NCBI GenBank assembly: GCA_025774615.1 | Contig: JALGVQ010000013.1 | Span: forward strand, 1-24,438 | Direction: 5' to 3' | Source: a bacterium | GTDB lineage: Bacteria > Blakebacterota > Blakebacteria > Blakebacterales > Blakebacteraceae | DNA length: 24,438 nt | Shown: positions 1 to 8,782 of the stretch, one piece after another | Layout: each line of letters opens with the position of its first letter | How positions within the stretch are numbered: the first letter of the stretch is position 1 | Notes under the pieces: model-generated | What the model saw: the letters and a program-made list of their open reading frames with translations, nothing else | Told to the model about the DNA's origin: nothing | Databases searched by the model: none | Position numbers and translations under genes: made by a program

Positions 1-18
1 ACTACTGATTACTCAGAT

Positions 19-705
19 ATGAACGCGCTCTTCCTGAACTGCACCCTTAAGCGCTCACCGGAGATGTCGCATACTGATGGCCTTATCGCCATCTCCATGG
101 CGATCATGGAGAAGAACGGCATCACCGTCGAGTCGCTGAGGCCAGTCGATCACGACATCGCTTATGGTGTCTATCCCGATATGACTGAACAGGGATGGGA
201 TGCCGATGAATGGCCCGAGATCCATGAGAAGGTCATGGCCGCCGATATCCTCGTGATCACCACGCCGATCTGGCTGGGCGAGAAATCCTCCGTGTGCACC
301 AAAGTGATCGAGCGTCTCTACTCCAACTCAGGGATACTGAATGAACAGGGACAGTACGCCTATTATGGGCGTGTCGGTGGATGCCTCATCACCGGCAACG
401 AGGATGGCGCCAAGCATTGCGCCATGAACATCCTGTACTCCCTGCAGCACCTTGGTTATGTCATCCCTCCCCAGGCAGATGCCGGGTGGCTCGGTGAAGC
501 AGGACCAGGTCCATCGTACATGGATCCGGGATCGGGCGGCCCGGAGAACGACTTCACCAACCGGAATACGACCTTCATGACCTGGAACCTCATGCACATG
601 GCTCGAATGATGAAGGATGCCGGAGGCATTCCGGCGCATGGGAACCAGAGGTCGGAATGGGACGCGGGCTGCCGATTCGATTACCCAAATCCGGAATACC
701 GGTAG
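19..705 (+). CDS. Flavodoxin-fold NAD(P)H-dependent FMN reductase-like protein
   Basis: The 228-residue product has the flavodoxin-like fold of the NADPH-dependent FMN reductase family. Its N-terminus (ALFLNCTLKRSPEMSHT, residues 3-19) is the strand plus phosphate-binding loop that grips FMN. TTPIWLGEKSS (about 81-91) matches the second flavin-contacting loop. Proteins of this type pass electrons from NAD(P)H through FMN to quinones, iron or other acceptors in the cytoplasm; the substrate cannot be read here. The frame stays open upstream to the window edge and no clear ribosome site precedes base 19. The start fits the family N-terminus, so the gene is probably complete. It converges on the lipoprotein gene, with 18 bases between the two stops. 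The last 60 residues, rich in Gly, Asn and Pro, are the usual tail of this subgroup. Family confident, role unknown. Confidence 0.85.
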   Translation: MNALFLNCTLKRSPEMSHTDGLIAISMAIMEKNGITVESLRPVDHDIAYGVYPDMTEQGWDADEWPEIHEKVMAADILVITTPIWLGEKSSVCTKVIERLYSNSGILNEQGQYAYYGRVGGCLITGNEDGAKHCAMNILYSLQHLGYVIPPQADAGWLGEAGPGPSYMDPGSGGPENDFTNRNTTFMTWNLMHMARMMKDAGGIPAHGNQRSEWDAGCRFDYPNPEYR

Positions 706-723
706 ACCGCAGGGAAGATGCCT

Positions 724-1542
724 TTACTTCTTCTTCATTGCGATGACCACACCAGCCAGGAAGATCACCAGCAGGACGCCGATTCCGACATACCAGATCG
801 GGAAACTACCACCTGCCCCGAACTCGACCACGATCGGGTTCTCCTCCACATAGGAGACACCGGCTACTCCTGAGAGCTGGGGTCCGCTGTTCGAGTTCTC
901 CATGAAAGCCTTCAGGTTGTCATCATCGGCGGCGATCACATCGAAGTCGAATTCAAAGAGCGTGATCACATTGCCGTCGACGTTATCGGTATTGACCCTG
1001 GCGATCCCCGGCTCGATCTCGAGTTTCATCGTCATCTTCATGCCAGCGAGGAACCCTTTGATCATTCCCAGTGAGCCATCCTCTACTTCATTCGGTTCAG
1101 CCTCACCCGGCTCATCCCCCGGCATGATGACGGTGAGCGTTCCCCCATCGGTCGGAACGAATGTAAAGCGGACCTGTTCCATCGACTTCGCTTCCACATC
1201 CTCCTGGCTGGCCATGGGTGACGCGGAAACCGTATTGATGTCCTCGAACGCATAGACAACCCGCATGCCGACCATGTCCTCGTTGTCTATCTTCTCGTAG
1301 CTGACGAACGTGACGCCCTCACCGTACTGGGCTGCACCCTCTTCGGCTGTTGCCTCGTCGAAGGGGTCGTCCGATTCTCCACCCATCTCTGCCATCATGG
1401 CGAACTGCGTCTTCGCCATACCGATAGTGGTCTCGATGGTTCCGCTTCCATCTGAATTCACCTTGACCAGCAATTCAGCCTGCATACAGCCACTCAGCGC
1501 GAGTGCCGTGAGAAGTACCAGGATTCCGCCATACCGTCGCAT
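724..1542 (-). CDS. LppM-like lipoprotein with C-terminal membrane anchor
   Basis: The product is a 272-residue envelope protein. The reading frame extends upstream to 1644, but the ATG at 1542 is preceded by AGAGGA and gives a clean lipoprotein signal: MRRYGG, a hydrophobic run, then the lipobox LSGC with Cys19 as the lipidated residue. The following segment (LLVKVNSDGSGTIETTIGMA) resembles the LppM/DUF3153 domain, whose members have an N-terminal lipid or signal anchor and one C-terminal helix. Here a helix (about 247-268, WYVGIGVLLVIFLAGVVIAM) is followed by three lysines. The body is acidic, with many Glu and Asp. The product is likely anchored at both ends with the domain outside the cytoplasmic membrane. 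It follows the AAA/DUF4143 gene on the same strand after 98 bases, so co-transcription is possible but not shown. Function unknown. Confidence 0.8.
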   Translation of the reverse strand: MRRYGGILVLLTALALSGCMQAELLVKVNSDGSGTIETTIGMAKTQFAMMAEMGGESDDPFDEATAEEGAAQYGEGVTFVSYEKIDNEDMVGMRVVYAFEDINTVSASPMASQEDVEAKSMEQVRFTFVPTDGGTLTVIMPGDEPGEAEPNEVEDGSLGMIKGFLAGMKMTMKLEIEPGIARVNTDNVDGNVITLFEFDFDVIAADDDNLKAFMENSNSGPQLSGVAGVSYVEENPIVVEFGAGGSFPIWYVGIGVLLVIFLAGVVIAMKKK

Positions 1543-1640
1543 CGTCTGTTCCTCTGATGGTCGTTCAAGTTGAATCTGTATATTCACTCCGGGCAGATCG
1601 CAGTCGCAATGGAATTCGACTAATTCACCTGCGGCGAAAC

Positions 1641-2780
1641 TCAAGGCAGCTCCAACTCACTGCAGAAGGTTGCAAAGGGCAGGACACGTGTACCCGCTGC
1701 CGCGTTACCGAAATCCTTCGTGCCCAGGTGTACCTGATAGAACCTTGGGATGTCTGTCCGCTCCCTGAAGTACCGGCACGCCGGAGAAGCACTCCGTTCG
1801 CCGCTCTTGCATTCGACGGCGAATTCTGGCCGGCCGTCGCGGAGAACGACAAAGTCGACTTCGCGCTTGTCTGTATCGCGAATGAAACGCATCTCCATCT
1901 CATGCCCCTCCGTGTCCTCTACATAATGGCAGTACTTCAGCAGCTGACCGGCCACCATATTCTCGAACCGGGGTCCGGGATCGCTCACCCGAGACCAGTC
2001 CCAGAAATACAGTTTCTTCTCCTTTCGGACGGCCCGGATCCGCTTCGCTCCGAACGGCGGAATGCGGTAACAAACGTAAAGCCGCTCGAAGATCGTCAGC
2101 CATCGTTCTACGGATTCGTGTGCCACCTGCATCAGCTTGCTGAGGCTGTTGACCGAGAGAGGCGATCCCACACACGCAGGCAGATGAGACAGCAGCAGGT
2201 CCAACAAGGACACCTCGCGCACATTCTCCAGATCGCGGAGGTCTTCATGGATGACTCTGGCCGAATGCTCGCGTTGCCACCTGCGGTGAAATAGCTCCTC
2301 TCCCCTGAGATAGGGCTCGGGAAAACCTCCGAATTTGAGAAGTCGCTCCACAGTCGCGGCATCCGGAGTGTCTCCGGACTCCATCAGGGTGAACGGATGG
2401 AGCCGGTAATAGTGGTATCGCCCCTGGAGGGAGTCACCCCCTTTGCGGTAATAGTCCAGCCGAGCAGAACCGGTGACGATAAATGAAACAGACGTCTTGT
2501 TCTTGTCGTACAACCCCTTGATCAGTTTTCGCCACTGGGCGTACTTGTGGACCTCGTCGAAAACAATGCGGGATTGCCCGGACGGAATCCTCTCCGCAAG
2601 GATATCCTCCCGATCTGCCAGAACATCCCAGTTCAGGTATCCTGGAGACGACTCGTCCTGGTCGTGTCCCAGTAGAGATATCGCGAGTGTCGTCTTTCCA
2701 ACCTGGCGTGGACCGCCGACGAAGACCATCCTCTCCTCGAGATCCGCATCGAGATTATCCCTGAGATATCGCTTCTCCAT
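1641..2780 (-). CDS. AAA ATPase with DUF4143 domain
   Basis: This is a 379-residue P-loop ATPase of the common AAA_14/DUF4143 family. Walker A is GGPRQVGKTT (residues 22-31). Walker B is RIVFDEVHK (about 70-78), and FIVTGSARLDYY follows as the sensor-1 strand. The C-terminal half is the DUF4143 domain. It ends with REVDFVVLRDGRPEFAVECKSGE, split by an Asp and an E-C-K triad in the spacing of PD-(D/E)XK nuclease folds. Family members are widespread, often horizontally moved, and of unknown role; links to toxin-antitoxin or defence functions have been suggested but are unproven. The gene stands alone, with an AT-rich upstream region (about 2795-2880) unlike its surroundings. A possible promoter lies there: TTGACC at 2851-2856 and TAAATT at 2829-2834, 16 bases apart on the minus strand. 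Family assignment is firm. Confidence 0.92.
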   Translation of the reverse strand: MEKRYLRDNLDADLEERMVFVGGPRQVGKTTLAISLLGHDQDESSPGYLNWDVLADREDILAERIPSGQSRIVFDEVHKYAQWRKLIKGLYDKNKTSVSFIVTGSARLDYYRKGGDSLQGRYHYYRLHPFTLMESGDTPDAATVERLLKFGGFPEPYLRGEELFHRRWQREHSARVIHEDLRDLENVREVSLLDLLLSHLPACVGSPLSVNSLSKLMQVAHESVERWLTIFERLYVCYRIPPFGAKRIRAVRKEKKLYFWDWSRVSDPGPRFENMVAGQLLKYCHYVEDTEGHEMEMRFIRDTDKREVDFVVLRDGRPEFAVECKSGERSASPACRYFRERTDIPRFYQVHLGTKDFGNAAAGTRVLPFATFCSELELP

Positions 2781-3045
2781 ACCTGCGTACTCTCCCGATT
2801 GAATTATGAGTGTTTTAGCTTATGGTCTAATTTAGTCATTCGTATTTCAGGGTCAATACGATAATACTCACGACTGAGAATAGACGGGTACGGACAGTGC
2901 CGCGCTGGATTCGCCCCGGGACCGTTACTATGACATTTCGGAGTACCCTGACTCTAACCGGGATGCTCCTGACCACTGTTGCTCCACCGCACCGATCCCG
3001 AATAGTATGAACGCACTCCACATCCTTGCGACGAAGGTGATGAGA
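2781..3045. other. Divergent intergenic region with AT-rich patch
   Basis: These 265 bases separate two divergent genes. Bases about 2795-2880 are clearly richer in A+T than the flanks. They carry a minus-strand promoter candidate (TTGACC at 2851-2856, 16-base spacer, TAAATT at 2829-2834) for the AAA/DUF4143 gene. The part nearer the dipeptidase is G+C-rich again. I found no convincing plus-strand promoter, hairpin or small gene there. Confidence 0.4.
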
Positions 3046-4746
3046 ATGAAAAGAGCCCGTTCGTTCCGTGGATCATTCCCCATTCCAGTGGTCCTGCTGC
3101 TTGCCCTTATGCTGCTGGCCGGCTTCTCCATGGAATGCCCTGCCCCTCAGCTGGAAATCCAGCCCGACTTCGACTCCTGTACCGATATCGTGGTCGGAAA
3201 ACTGGCCTCTGTCGATGGCTCGGTCATCACCTCCCACACCGGGTGCTGTGCTGAGTGCCGGGTGCATGTGGTCCCCGCCATGGACTGGCCGGCGGGTTCG
3301 ATGGCACCGGTGCATTACGGACTGCAGAACGTTCGCACTCCGCTGGATGATCACGGCGAGGTACTCGGCTATATCCCGCAGGCAGAACACACCCATGCCT
3401 ACTTCCACACCGGTTATCCGCAGATGAACGAGCACCAGCTGGCCATCGGCGAGAGCACCATGAGCCAGCGTGATGAACTGAAGCTGGATCTGGGTGAGGG
3501 TGGGCAGATCATGACCATCGAACAGGCTCAGCTCTTCGCCCTGCAGCGCTGTACGCGGGCTCGCGATTCGGTCGAGCTGATCGGATCACTGATGGATGAG
3601 TACGGTTTCCTTCCATCCTGCGGACCGGAATCGGAAGCCCTCTGTATCGCCGATCCCGAGGAGGCCTGGATCTTCGAGGTATTCAGTGTCGGTCCAGGCT
3701 GGGAGCGTGACAGTGGCCGGCCCGGCGCCATCTGGGCTGCCCAGCGGGTACCCGATGATCATATCGCCATCGTCCCGAACTGGAGTGTGATCAAGAGGAT
3801 AGATCCCGACGATCACGACAACTTCATCGTCTCGGCCAATTACATGCAGGACGCGATAGACCGCGGCTGGTACGATCCGGATTCAGGTGAACCGTTCATC
3901 TGGCAGGAGATCTATGCCCCCCTGCCCCGGGAATGGGCGGTCAGCCGGTTCTGGCTCTTTTTCTCCACCTTCGCTCCCGACTCTGGTGACTGGCCCGACA
4001 GGGGTTTGCACAATCCCCACTCCGGCTACGACGCCTACCACCAGTATGTCGAACCACTCAGTCTCTACCCCTTCTCGATCAAACCTGATGAACCGGTCTC
4101 AGTCCAGGACGTGATCGCCTTCCAGCGCTCGGTCTTCCCCGGCACGATCTACGACATGACGGCCGATCTCGACTGGCAGGTCCCCGACGGCCAGGGCGGG
4201 CTGAAGCTCAGTCCGTTGGCCACCCCCTTCCCCACCCGCCCGATGCGCGAATTGCTCGACATCACCTGGCGGCGGATGGTCTCCCGCGGCGGTTATGGCA
4301 TGGTGGCCCAGCTCCGTGACTGGCTGCCCGATCCTATCGGCGGGGTCTATTGGTTCTACCTCGACAATCAGCATGTGAGCACCTACGTACCTATCTATGC
4401 GGGGGCGACCGACACCAGTCCGCTCTACCAGGTCTGGGATCCGGATGAGTTCAGTGAGGATTCAGCCCGGTGGGCGATCGACTTCGTCGACAACCTGCTC
4501 CATCTGCGCTGGCAGGACGCCATCCGGGACCTGCACGGGATGCGGGATCCGCTCGAGGCCCGGTTCTTCGAGGAACAGTCACGCATCGACGAGGAGGCAC
4601 TCGAACTGTACCTGAGCGATCCTGAACGTGCCCGGGAGTTCATGACCCGCTACTCGATCGGCACCATGGAGGAGACGGTCGAAATGTACCGGACGCTTCG
4701 GAACCTGCTCATCACGAAGTACACCAACAATCGGCAGGGTGGGTGA
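3046..4746 (+). CDS. Secreted C69-family dipeptidase
   Basis: This product of 566 residues is a peptidase family C69 (PepD-type) N-terminal-nucleophile dipeptidase. The open frame starts at 3007, and ATGs also occur at 3040 and 3046. GAAGG at 3033-3037 sits 8 bases before 3046, and that start gives a normal Sec signal peptide (MKRARS, then a hydrophobic stretch PVVLLLALMLLAGFS). CTDIVVGKLASVDGS follows. Cys45 is the expected nucleophile of the family, exposed after self-processing. The remainder shows family hallmarks such as ESTMS, an EA-[I/W]-I-E-like strand (PEEAWIFEV) and the long C-terminal half with WRRM. The protein probably acts outside the membrane on short peptides, in line with the secreted DPP-IV-like peptidase farther on. 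It converges on the permease gene with 51 bases between stops. No strong terminator hairpin was found between them. Confidence 0.92.
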   Translation: MKRARSFRGSFPIPVVLLLALMLLAGFSMECPAPQLEIQPDFDSCTDIVVGKLASVDGSVITSHTGCCAECRVHVVPAMDWPAGSMAPVHYGLQNVRTPLDDHGEVLGYIPQAEHTHAYFHTGYPQMNEHQLAIGESTMSQRDELKLDLGEGGQIMTIEQAQLFALQRCTRARDSVELIGSLMDEYGFLPSCGPESEALCIADPEEAWIFEVFSVGPGWERDSGRPGAIWAAQRVPDDHIAIVPNWSVIKRIDPDDHDNFIVSANYMQDAIDRGWYDPDSGEPFIWQEIYAPLPREWAVSRFWLFFSTFAPDSGDWPDRGLHNPHSGYDAYHQYVEPLSLYPFSIKPDEPVSVQDVIAFQRSVFPGTIYDMTADLDWQVPDGQGGLKLSPLATPFPTRPMRELLDITWRRMVSRGGYGMVAQLRDWLPDPIGGVYWFYLDNQHVSTYVPIYAGATDTSPLYQVWDPDEFSEDSARWAIDFVDNLLHLRWQDAIRDLHGMRDPLEARFFEEQSRIDEEALELYLSDPERAREFMTRYSIGTMEETVEMYRTLRNLLITKYTNNRQGG

Positions 4747-4797
4747 TTCGAAGCCTGAATCAGTAGGTGCTGCCAGGTCAGGGAATCCCCCGAACCT

Positions 4798-7215
4798 TCA
4801 CTCGGCGTTCAGGGCCTCGATCGGCTCGACCTTCGCGGCGCGGCGGGCGGGAAGCCATGCAGAGAACAGGGCAATCAGCGCCAGGAGTCCGATCATCGAG
4901 AATCCTGCCAGAGGGAGCCGCATGTCACCGGTGAAGAGGAAGATGTTCTTGACGAATCTTGCCATCAGGAAGACCAGCGGTACTCCCAGGATGAATCCTT
5001 TGACCGTCAGCCAGATCCCCTGCCTGGTGATCATGCCTACCACCTGACCGGACTGAGCTCCAACCGATATACGGATCCCGATCTCCCGGGTCCTGAGCAA
5101 TACCGAGTGTGACATGACTCCGAATATCCCCATCGCCGCCAGGAATATGGCGATGGCACAGATGGCGTAGAGAAAATCACCGAACACCGCCGCGGCGCCG
5201 AGTGATTCAGTATAGATCTCGTCGTAAGCCCTCAGAGGACCGATCGGCTGTTCGGAATCCACACTCCAGATAACCTGTCTGGCCGACTCCGCCACCCTTG
5301 ACCGATCGACCGTCGATCTGAGCGCGATCGTCGGGAACCGGAGGGGATACTGTTCAAGTGGAATATAGACCATGGGATCGATCGTCCACTCGTCGGGGAT
5401 GCGTTCCTGACAGATGTTAGCTATCACGCCTACGATCTCGCGGGAGGATCCGAATATCTCGATCGATGTGCTGAGAGGCTCTTCCCCCTCCAGGAAGACA
5501 TCCACGAAGGCCTGATTGACCACTGCTATCGGTTGCGTCTCGTTCTGATCGCTCCTCTCCACGAACCTGCCGGCCAGCAGGGAGGCCCTGAGAGTTGTCA
5601 GATACCCGTCGTTCGCCGCCAGCCAGCCGGTCACCGGTCTCTCACCCGGATCCTCGAACGTCTGGCCGGAAAGGTTGAACCGGGTCGAAGAGTAGTTCTG
5701 AGCTCTCGGCAATCTATTCATGACCGCCACACCCTCGACACCGGGGATCCCCTCGAGCGCCGGGATCGTTTCCCGCTGAAATCGCAGGATGGCATCGCTG
5801 TCGGGATACTTGTAGTTGGGTAATGAGAGTTCGAACGCTATCAGTCCGTCCCCATCGAATCCCGGCTCCGGAGTGAGGATACTTGAGAAAATGTTGGCCA
5901 GCAGACCGGCTCCCGTGAGCACCCCCAGGGCGATCGCCACTTCACCGATCACGAAGGCATGCCTGATCCGCCGCCATTTCCGACCGGCGGTACCGCCACG
6001 CCCACCATCACTGAGCGCTCCCCGGACATCTTTGATCGATGCGAACAGCGCCGGCGCGAGACCGAAAAGGATCCCGGCCAAGACCGAGATACCCGCGGTG
6101 ACAAGCAGGACATTCACATCGATCTGCGGCAGGAACATTCTTGGGATATCGGCCGGGAAACCGGCCTGGAAGATATCCACCGCCCAGAACGCCATGAGCA
6201 CCCCCACGAGGCCGGCTGTGACACCGAGCAGAACACTCTCCACCAGAAACTGCCGGAAGAGTCCTCCTCTGCTCGCACCCAGGGTAATCCGGATCGCAAC
6301 CTCCTTCATCCGGGTCCCCGCTTTGCTCAACAGGAGGTTGGCAATGTTTGCGCACGCGATCAGCACACCGAGAAAGGTGACGATCATGGCCATCGTGATG
6401 AGCATTGTATCGGTCCGGCCTGGAAACCGTTCCCGGAGCCGGCTGACGCTCATGGTCTTCCCGGCATGGGTATCGGAGTATTCCTGCTCAAGACGGGCGG
6501 CAAAGACCGTCAGTTCAGCCTGGGCCTGCTCGATCGAGACACCATCGGTGAGCCTGCCGAACACGAAGTAGTCATGGTTTCCCCGATCGTTGTGTCCGCT
6601 GAAATCAGTCGGGTGATACGCCGCGATATTCCCCTGCAGGAGGTTAAATTCCTCAGGCATGACGCCGATGACGGTGTACGGAACCTGATTCAGGGTAAGG
6701 GTTGCTCCAGGAACACTCTCCTCACCGTTGAATTGCCGCTGCCAGTACCCGTAATCCAGTACCAGGGTATTCTGATCGCCGGCAGTCTCACCCCCGGCGG
6801 CACCGACGCGGCCGATGAGCGGTTCCACCCCGAGCACATCGAAGAGATTCACCGAGACGGTTGTCACCAGAATTTCATGGGGCTGAGCGAAGTCCGAAAC
6901 GATATACGGCTCGTCATCCCAGGCACAAATTCCAGAGAAGGAGGTCATTTGTGACTGCAGCTCGAGAATATCGGGAGGAGATATCTGGTCCCTTGAGTCG
7001 CTGGTCAGTTCATCGATGTCGGCACGCTCGATGAGCAGCAGGTTCTCCTGATCCTCATACGGGAATGGCGCGAAGAGGAGTCCGCCGGCCAGCGCGAACA
7101 TGGTAGTGAAGGCAGCGATAGCCAGTCCCAGCGACAGTATCGTCACCAGCGTTACAACCGGTGTCTTCTTCCACATCCGGACACCGTATATAAGATCGCG
7201 GAGAAGATGCTTCAT
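4798..7215 (-). CDS. ADOP-type orphan MacB/FtsX ABC permease
   Basis: This 805-residue product is a duplicated MacB-type permease. A short N-terminal lead (MKHLLRDLIYGVRM) comes first, then TM1 and a periplasmic MacB core domain (about 50-265). An FtsX block of three helices follows (about 271-390, with ACANIANLLLSKAGTRMKEVAIR). A second periplasmic core and a second FtsX block complete it (about 690-795, with RTREIGIRISVGAQSGQV). This plan is that of the acidobacterial duplicated orphan permeases, fused pairs lacking their own ATPase. No ABC ATPase gene lies in the window, so a partner must be elsewhere. The frame can be read from a TTG at 7245, but the ATG at 7215, preceded by CGGGATGAACAG, matches family N-termini. 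An inverted repeat TTGAAA-N7-TTTCAA (7237-7255) lies 21 bases upstream. Substrate unknown. Confidence 0.9.
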   Translation of the reverse strand: MKHLLRDLIYGVRMWKKTPVVTLVTILSLGLAIAAFTTMFALAGGLLFAPFPYEDQENLLLIERADIDELTSDSRDQISPPDILELQSQMTSFSGICAWDDEPYIVSDFAQPHEILVTTVSVNLFDVLGVEPLIGRVGAAGGETAGDQNTLVLDYGYWQRQFNGEESVPGATLTLNQVPYTVIGVMPEEFNLLQGNIAAYHPTDFSGHNDRGNHDYFVFGRLTDGVSIEQAQAELTVFAARLEQEYSDTHAGKTMSVSRLRERFPGRTDTMLITMAMIVTFLGVLIACANIANLLLSKAGTRMKEVAIRITLGASRGGLFRQFLVESVLLGVTAGLVGVLMAFWAVDIFQAGFPADIPRMFLPQIDVNVLLVTAGISVLAGILFGLAPALFASIKDVRGALSDGGRGGTAGRKWRRIRHAFVIGEVAIALGVLTGAGLLANIFSSILTPEPGFDGDGLIAFELSLPNYKYPDSDAILRFQRETIPALEGIPGVEGVAVMNRLPRAQNYSSTRFNLSGQTFEDPGERPVTGWLAANDGYLTTLRASLLAGRFVERSDQNETQPIAVVNQAFVDVFLEGEEPLSTSIEIFGSSREIVGVIANICQERIPDEWTIDPMVYIPLEQYPLRFPTIALRSTVDRSRVAESARQVIWSVDSEQPIGPLRAYDEIYTESLGAAAVFGDFLYAICAIAIFLAAMGIFGVMSHSVLLRTREIGIRISVGAQSGQVVGMITRQGIWLTVKGFILGVPLVFLMARFVKNIFLFTGDMRLPLAGFSMIGLLALIALFSAWLPARRAAKVEPIEALNAE

Positions 7216-7236
7216 CTGTTCATCCCGTTGGAGATA

Positions 7237-7255
7237 TTGAAACAAATCTTTTCAA
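7237..7255. repeat. Inverted repeat upstream of permease gene
   Basis: TTGAAA and TTTCAA are perfect inverted arms separated by 7 bases, located 22-40 bases before the permease ATG at 7215. It could be an operator, a promoter element or chance; arms of six bases in an AT-rich patch are not rare. Confidence 0.3.
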
Positions 7256-7306
7256 TGAATACGGGGAAACGGGTAATGAGGTTTTGTGGAATCCCGCTGA
7301 ACGATG

Positions 7307-8761
7307 TTATCCCTTGATGTTGCCGATCGGGCGCAGGCGAGCCACCTTGCGCACGATTCCGGCGCCGGTGACGACGTTCACGACATCGGCGACGTCCTTG
7401 TAGGCCTCACTCGCCTCTTCAGCCAGTACCCGGCGTGACGCGGCCCGGACATAGATACCCTTTTCGGCCAGTTCCCGGTCGATCTGGCGACCCTTGAGGT
7501 CCTTTTTAGCCTTTGCCCGGGATTTCACCCGCCCCGCCCCGTGGCAGGTGCTCCCCCAGCTTTCATCCATTGCCTGGTCGGTACCGACCAGTACGTAGGA
7601 ATACCGTCCCATATCACCGGGGATGAGAACCGGGTGCCCCGATTCCCTGTAGACTTCACCTATCTCGGGATGGCCGGCCGGGAAAGCTCGTGTGGCGCCT
7701 TTCCTGTGCACACAGACCGTTCGCTTCCTGCCTTCGAACAGGTGATCCTCGATCTTCGCGATATTGTGGCAGACGTCATAGACCACATCGAGACCGAGGT
7801 CATCCTCGGATCGGCCGAACACCTCGCTGAATACAGTGCGTGCCAGCCAGGTGATCATCTGGCGGTTTGCGAAGGCATAGTTGGCCGCAGCACGCATGGC
7901 CCCCAGATACTCTCGGCCCTCTTTCGAGGTGATCGGCGCGCAGACCAGCTGGGGATCGGGCAGGTCGAGCCCATGCTTCGAGAGCGTGCCACGCATCGAC
8001 TTCATATAGTCATCAGCTACCTGATGTCCGAGCCCCCGGCTTCCACAATGGATGAAGAAGGTGACCATCCCCACTTCGAGCCCGAACAGTGCAGCAGCTT
8101 CAGGATCGCAGATCTCATCCACGACCCCGACCTCGCCGAAGTGGTTGCCGCTGCCGAGGGTGCCCACCTGGTCGAGCCCACGCTCCATGGCACGGGGAGT
8201 GAGAGCATCGGGATCGGCATCGGGAAGGCAGCCGCCGCTCTCAAGCCGTTCGAGATCCGAGGCTCGTCCCCACCCCTGCTTGACCACCCACCCGGCTCCC
8301 TGTTGCAGGAGCGAGCGGAGCTGACCGTCTGAGACCTTTGCCCTCTTCCGGCGGGAACCAACACCAGTCGGGATCTCGGTGAAAAGCCGGTCGACGAGTT
8401 TGCGGATATGGGGTTTTACCTCATCCTCGCGGAGCCCGGTGCGCAGCAGACGCACCCCGCAATTGATGTCATACCCCACTCCACCGGGGCTCACAATTCC
8501 CTCATCGATATCGAAGGCAGCTACCCCGCCGATCGGGAACCCATACCCCCAGTGGATATCAGGCATGGCCATGCTCCTGCCCACCAATCCGGGGAGACAG
8601 GCCACGTTCGCCACCTGCTGGGGGCTGTTGTCGCCCTTCAGCAGCTCTTCGGTGGTGTGATCGGCATAGATGAGTCCCTCCGAACGCATCGCTCCCTCGC
8701 GGGGGATACGCAGGCGGTACTCATCTATCCTCTCAAGACGTACCGGTGACGGCTGCTTCAA
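7307..8761 (-). CDS. rtcB: RNA-splicing ligase RtcB (TTG start)
   Basis: The 484-residue product is RtcB, the Mn2+- and GTP-dependent ligase that joins RNA 2',3'-cyclic phosphate or 3'-phosphate ends to 5'-OH ends in tRNA splicing or RNA repair. Visible signatures are SPGGVGYDINCGVRL with metal ligands Asp98 and Cys101, GTLGSGNHFGEV, FIHCGSRGLGHQ, HNIAKIEDH, VHRKGATRAFPAGHP, and GSTCHGAGR, whose His407 corresponds to the guanylylated nucleophile. All key residues are present and the length is normal. The frame is open to a GTG at 8782. AAAGGAG lies inside that extension, 8 bases before an in-frame TTG at 8761, so translation most likely starts there. The gene follows trpB2 by 52 bases on the same strand and may be read through from the Trp-controlled promoter. 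No archease, RtcA or RtcR gene is adjacent. Confidence 0.95.
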   Translation of the reverse strand: MKQPSPVRLERIDEYRLRIPREGAMRSEGLIYADHTTEELLKGDNSPQQVANVACLPGLVGRSMAMPDIHWGYGFPIGGVAAFDIDEGIVSPGGVGYDINCGVRLLRTGLREDEVKPHIRKLVDRLFTEIPTGVGSRRKRAKVSDGQLRSLLQQGAGWVVKQGWGRASDLERLESGGCLPDADPDALTPRAMERGLDQVGTLGSGNHFGEVGVVDEICDPEAAALFGLEVGMVTFFIHCGSRGLGHQVADDYMKSMRGTLSKHGLDLPDPQLVCAPITSKEGREYLGAMRAAANYAFANRQMITWLARTVFSEVFGRSEDDLGLDVVYDVCHNIAKIEDHLFEGRKRTVCVHRKGATRAFPAGHPEIGEVYRESGHPVLIPGDMGRYSYVLVGTDQAMDESWGSTCHGAGRVKSRAKAKKDLKGRQIDRELAEKGIYVRAASRRVLAEEASEAYKDVADVVNVVTGAGIVRKVARLRPIGNIKG

Positions 8762-8769
8762 TGGCTTGG

Positions 8770-8776
8770 CTCCTTT
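8770..8776 (-). promoter_or_regulatory. Ribosome binding site deciding the rtcB TTG start
   Basis: AAAGGAG on the minus strand stands 8 bases upstream of TTG at 8759-8761 and downstream of the alternative GTG at 8780-8782. It therefore supports TTG over GTG as the start codon. Confidence 0.75.
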
Positions 8777-8782
8777 GACCAC

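Noticed and set aside
1557-2294. 245-codon plus-strand open frame opposite the AAA/DUF4143 gene
   Set aside because: It is complementary to a protein with intact Walker motifs and shows no recognisable motif of its own.
5959-6954. 331-codon plus-strand open frame opposite the permease gene
   Set aside because: It is antisense to a well-supported permease, has a composition rich in His/Arg/Asp and Pro without any domain pattern, and lacks a ribosome site; it is a codon-bias shadow.
7541-8332. 263-codon plus-strand open frame opposite rtcB
   Set aside because: It is a mirror of the conserved RtcB coding sequence with no family signature.
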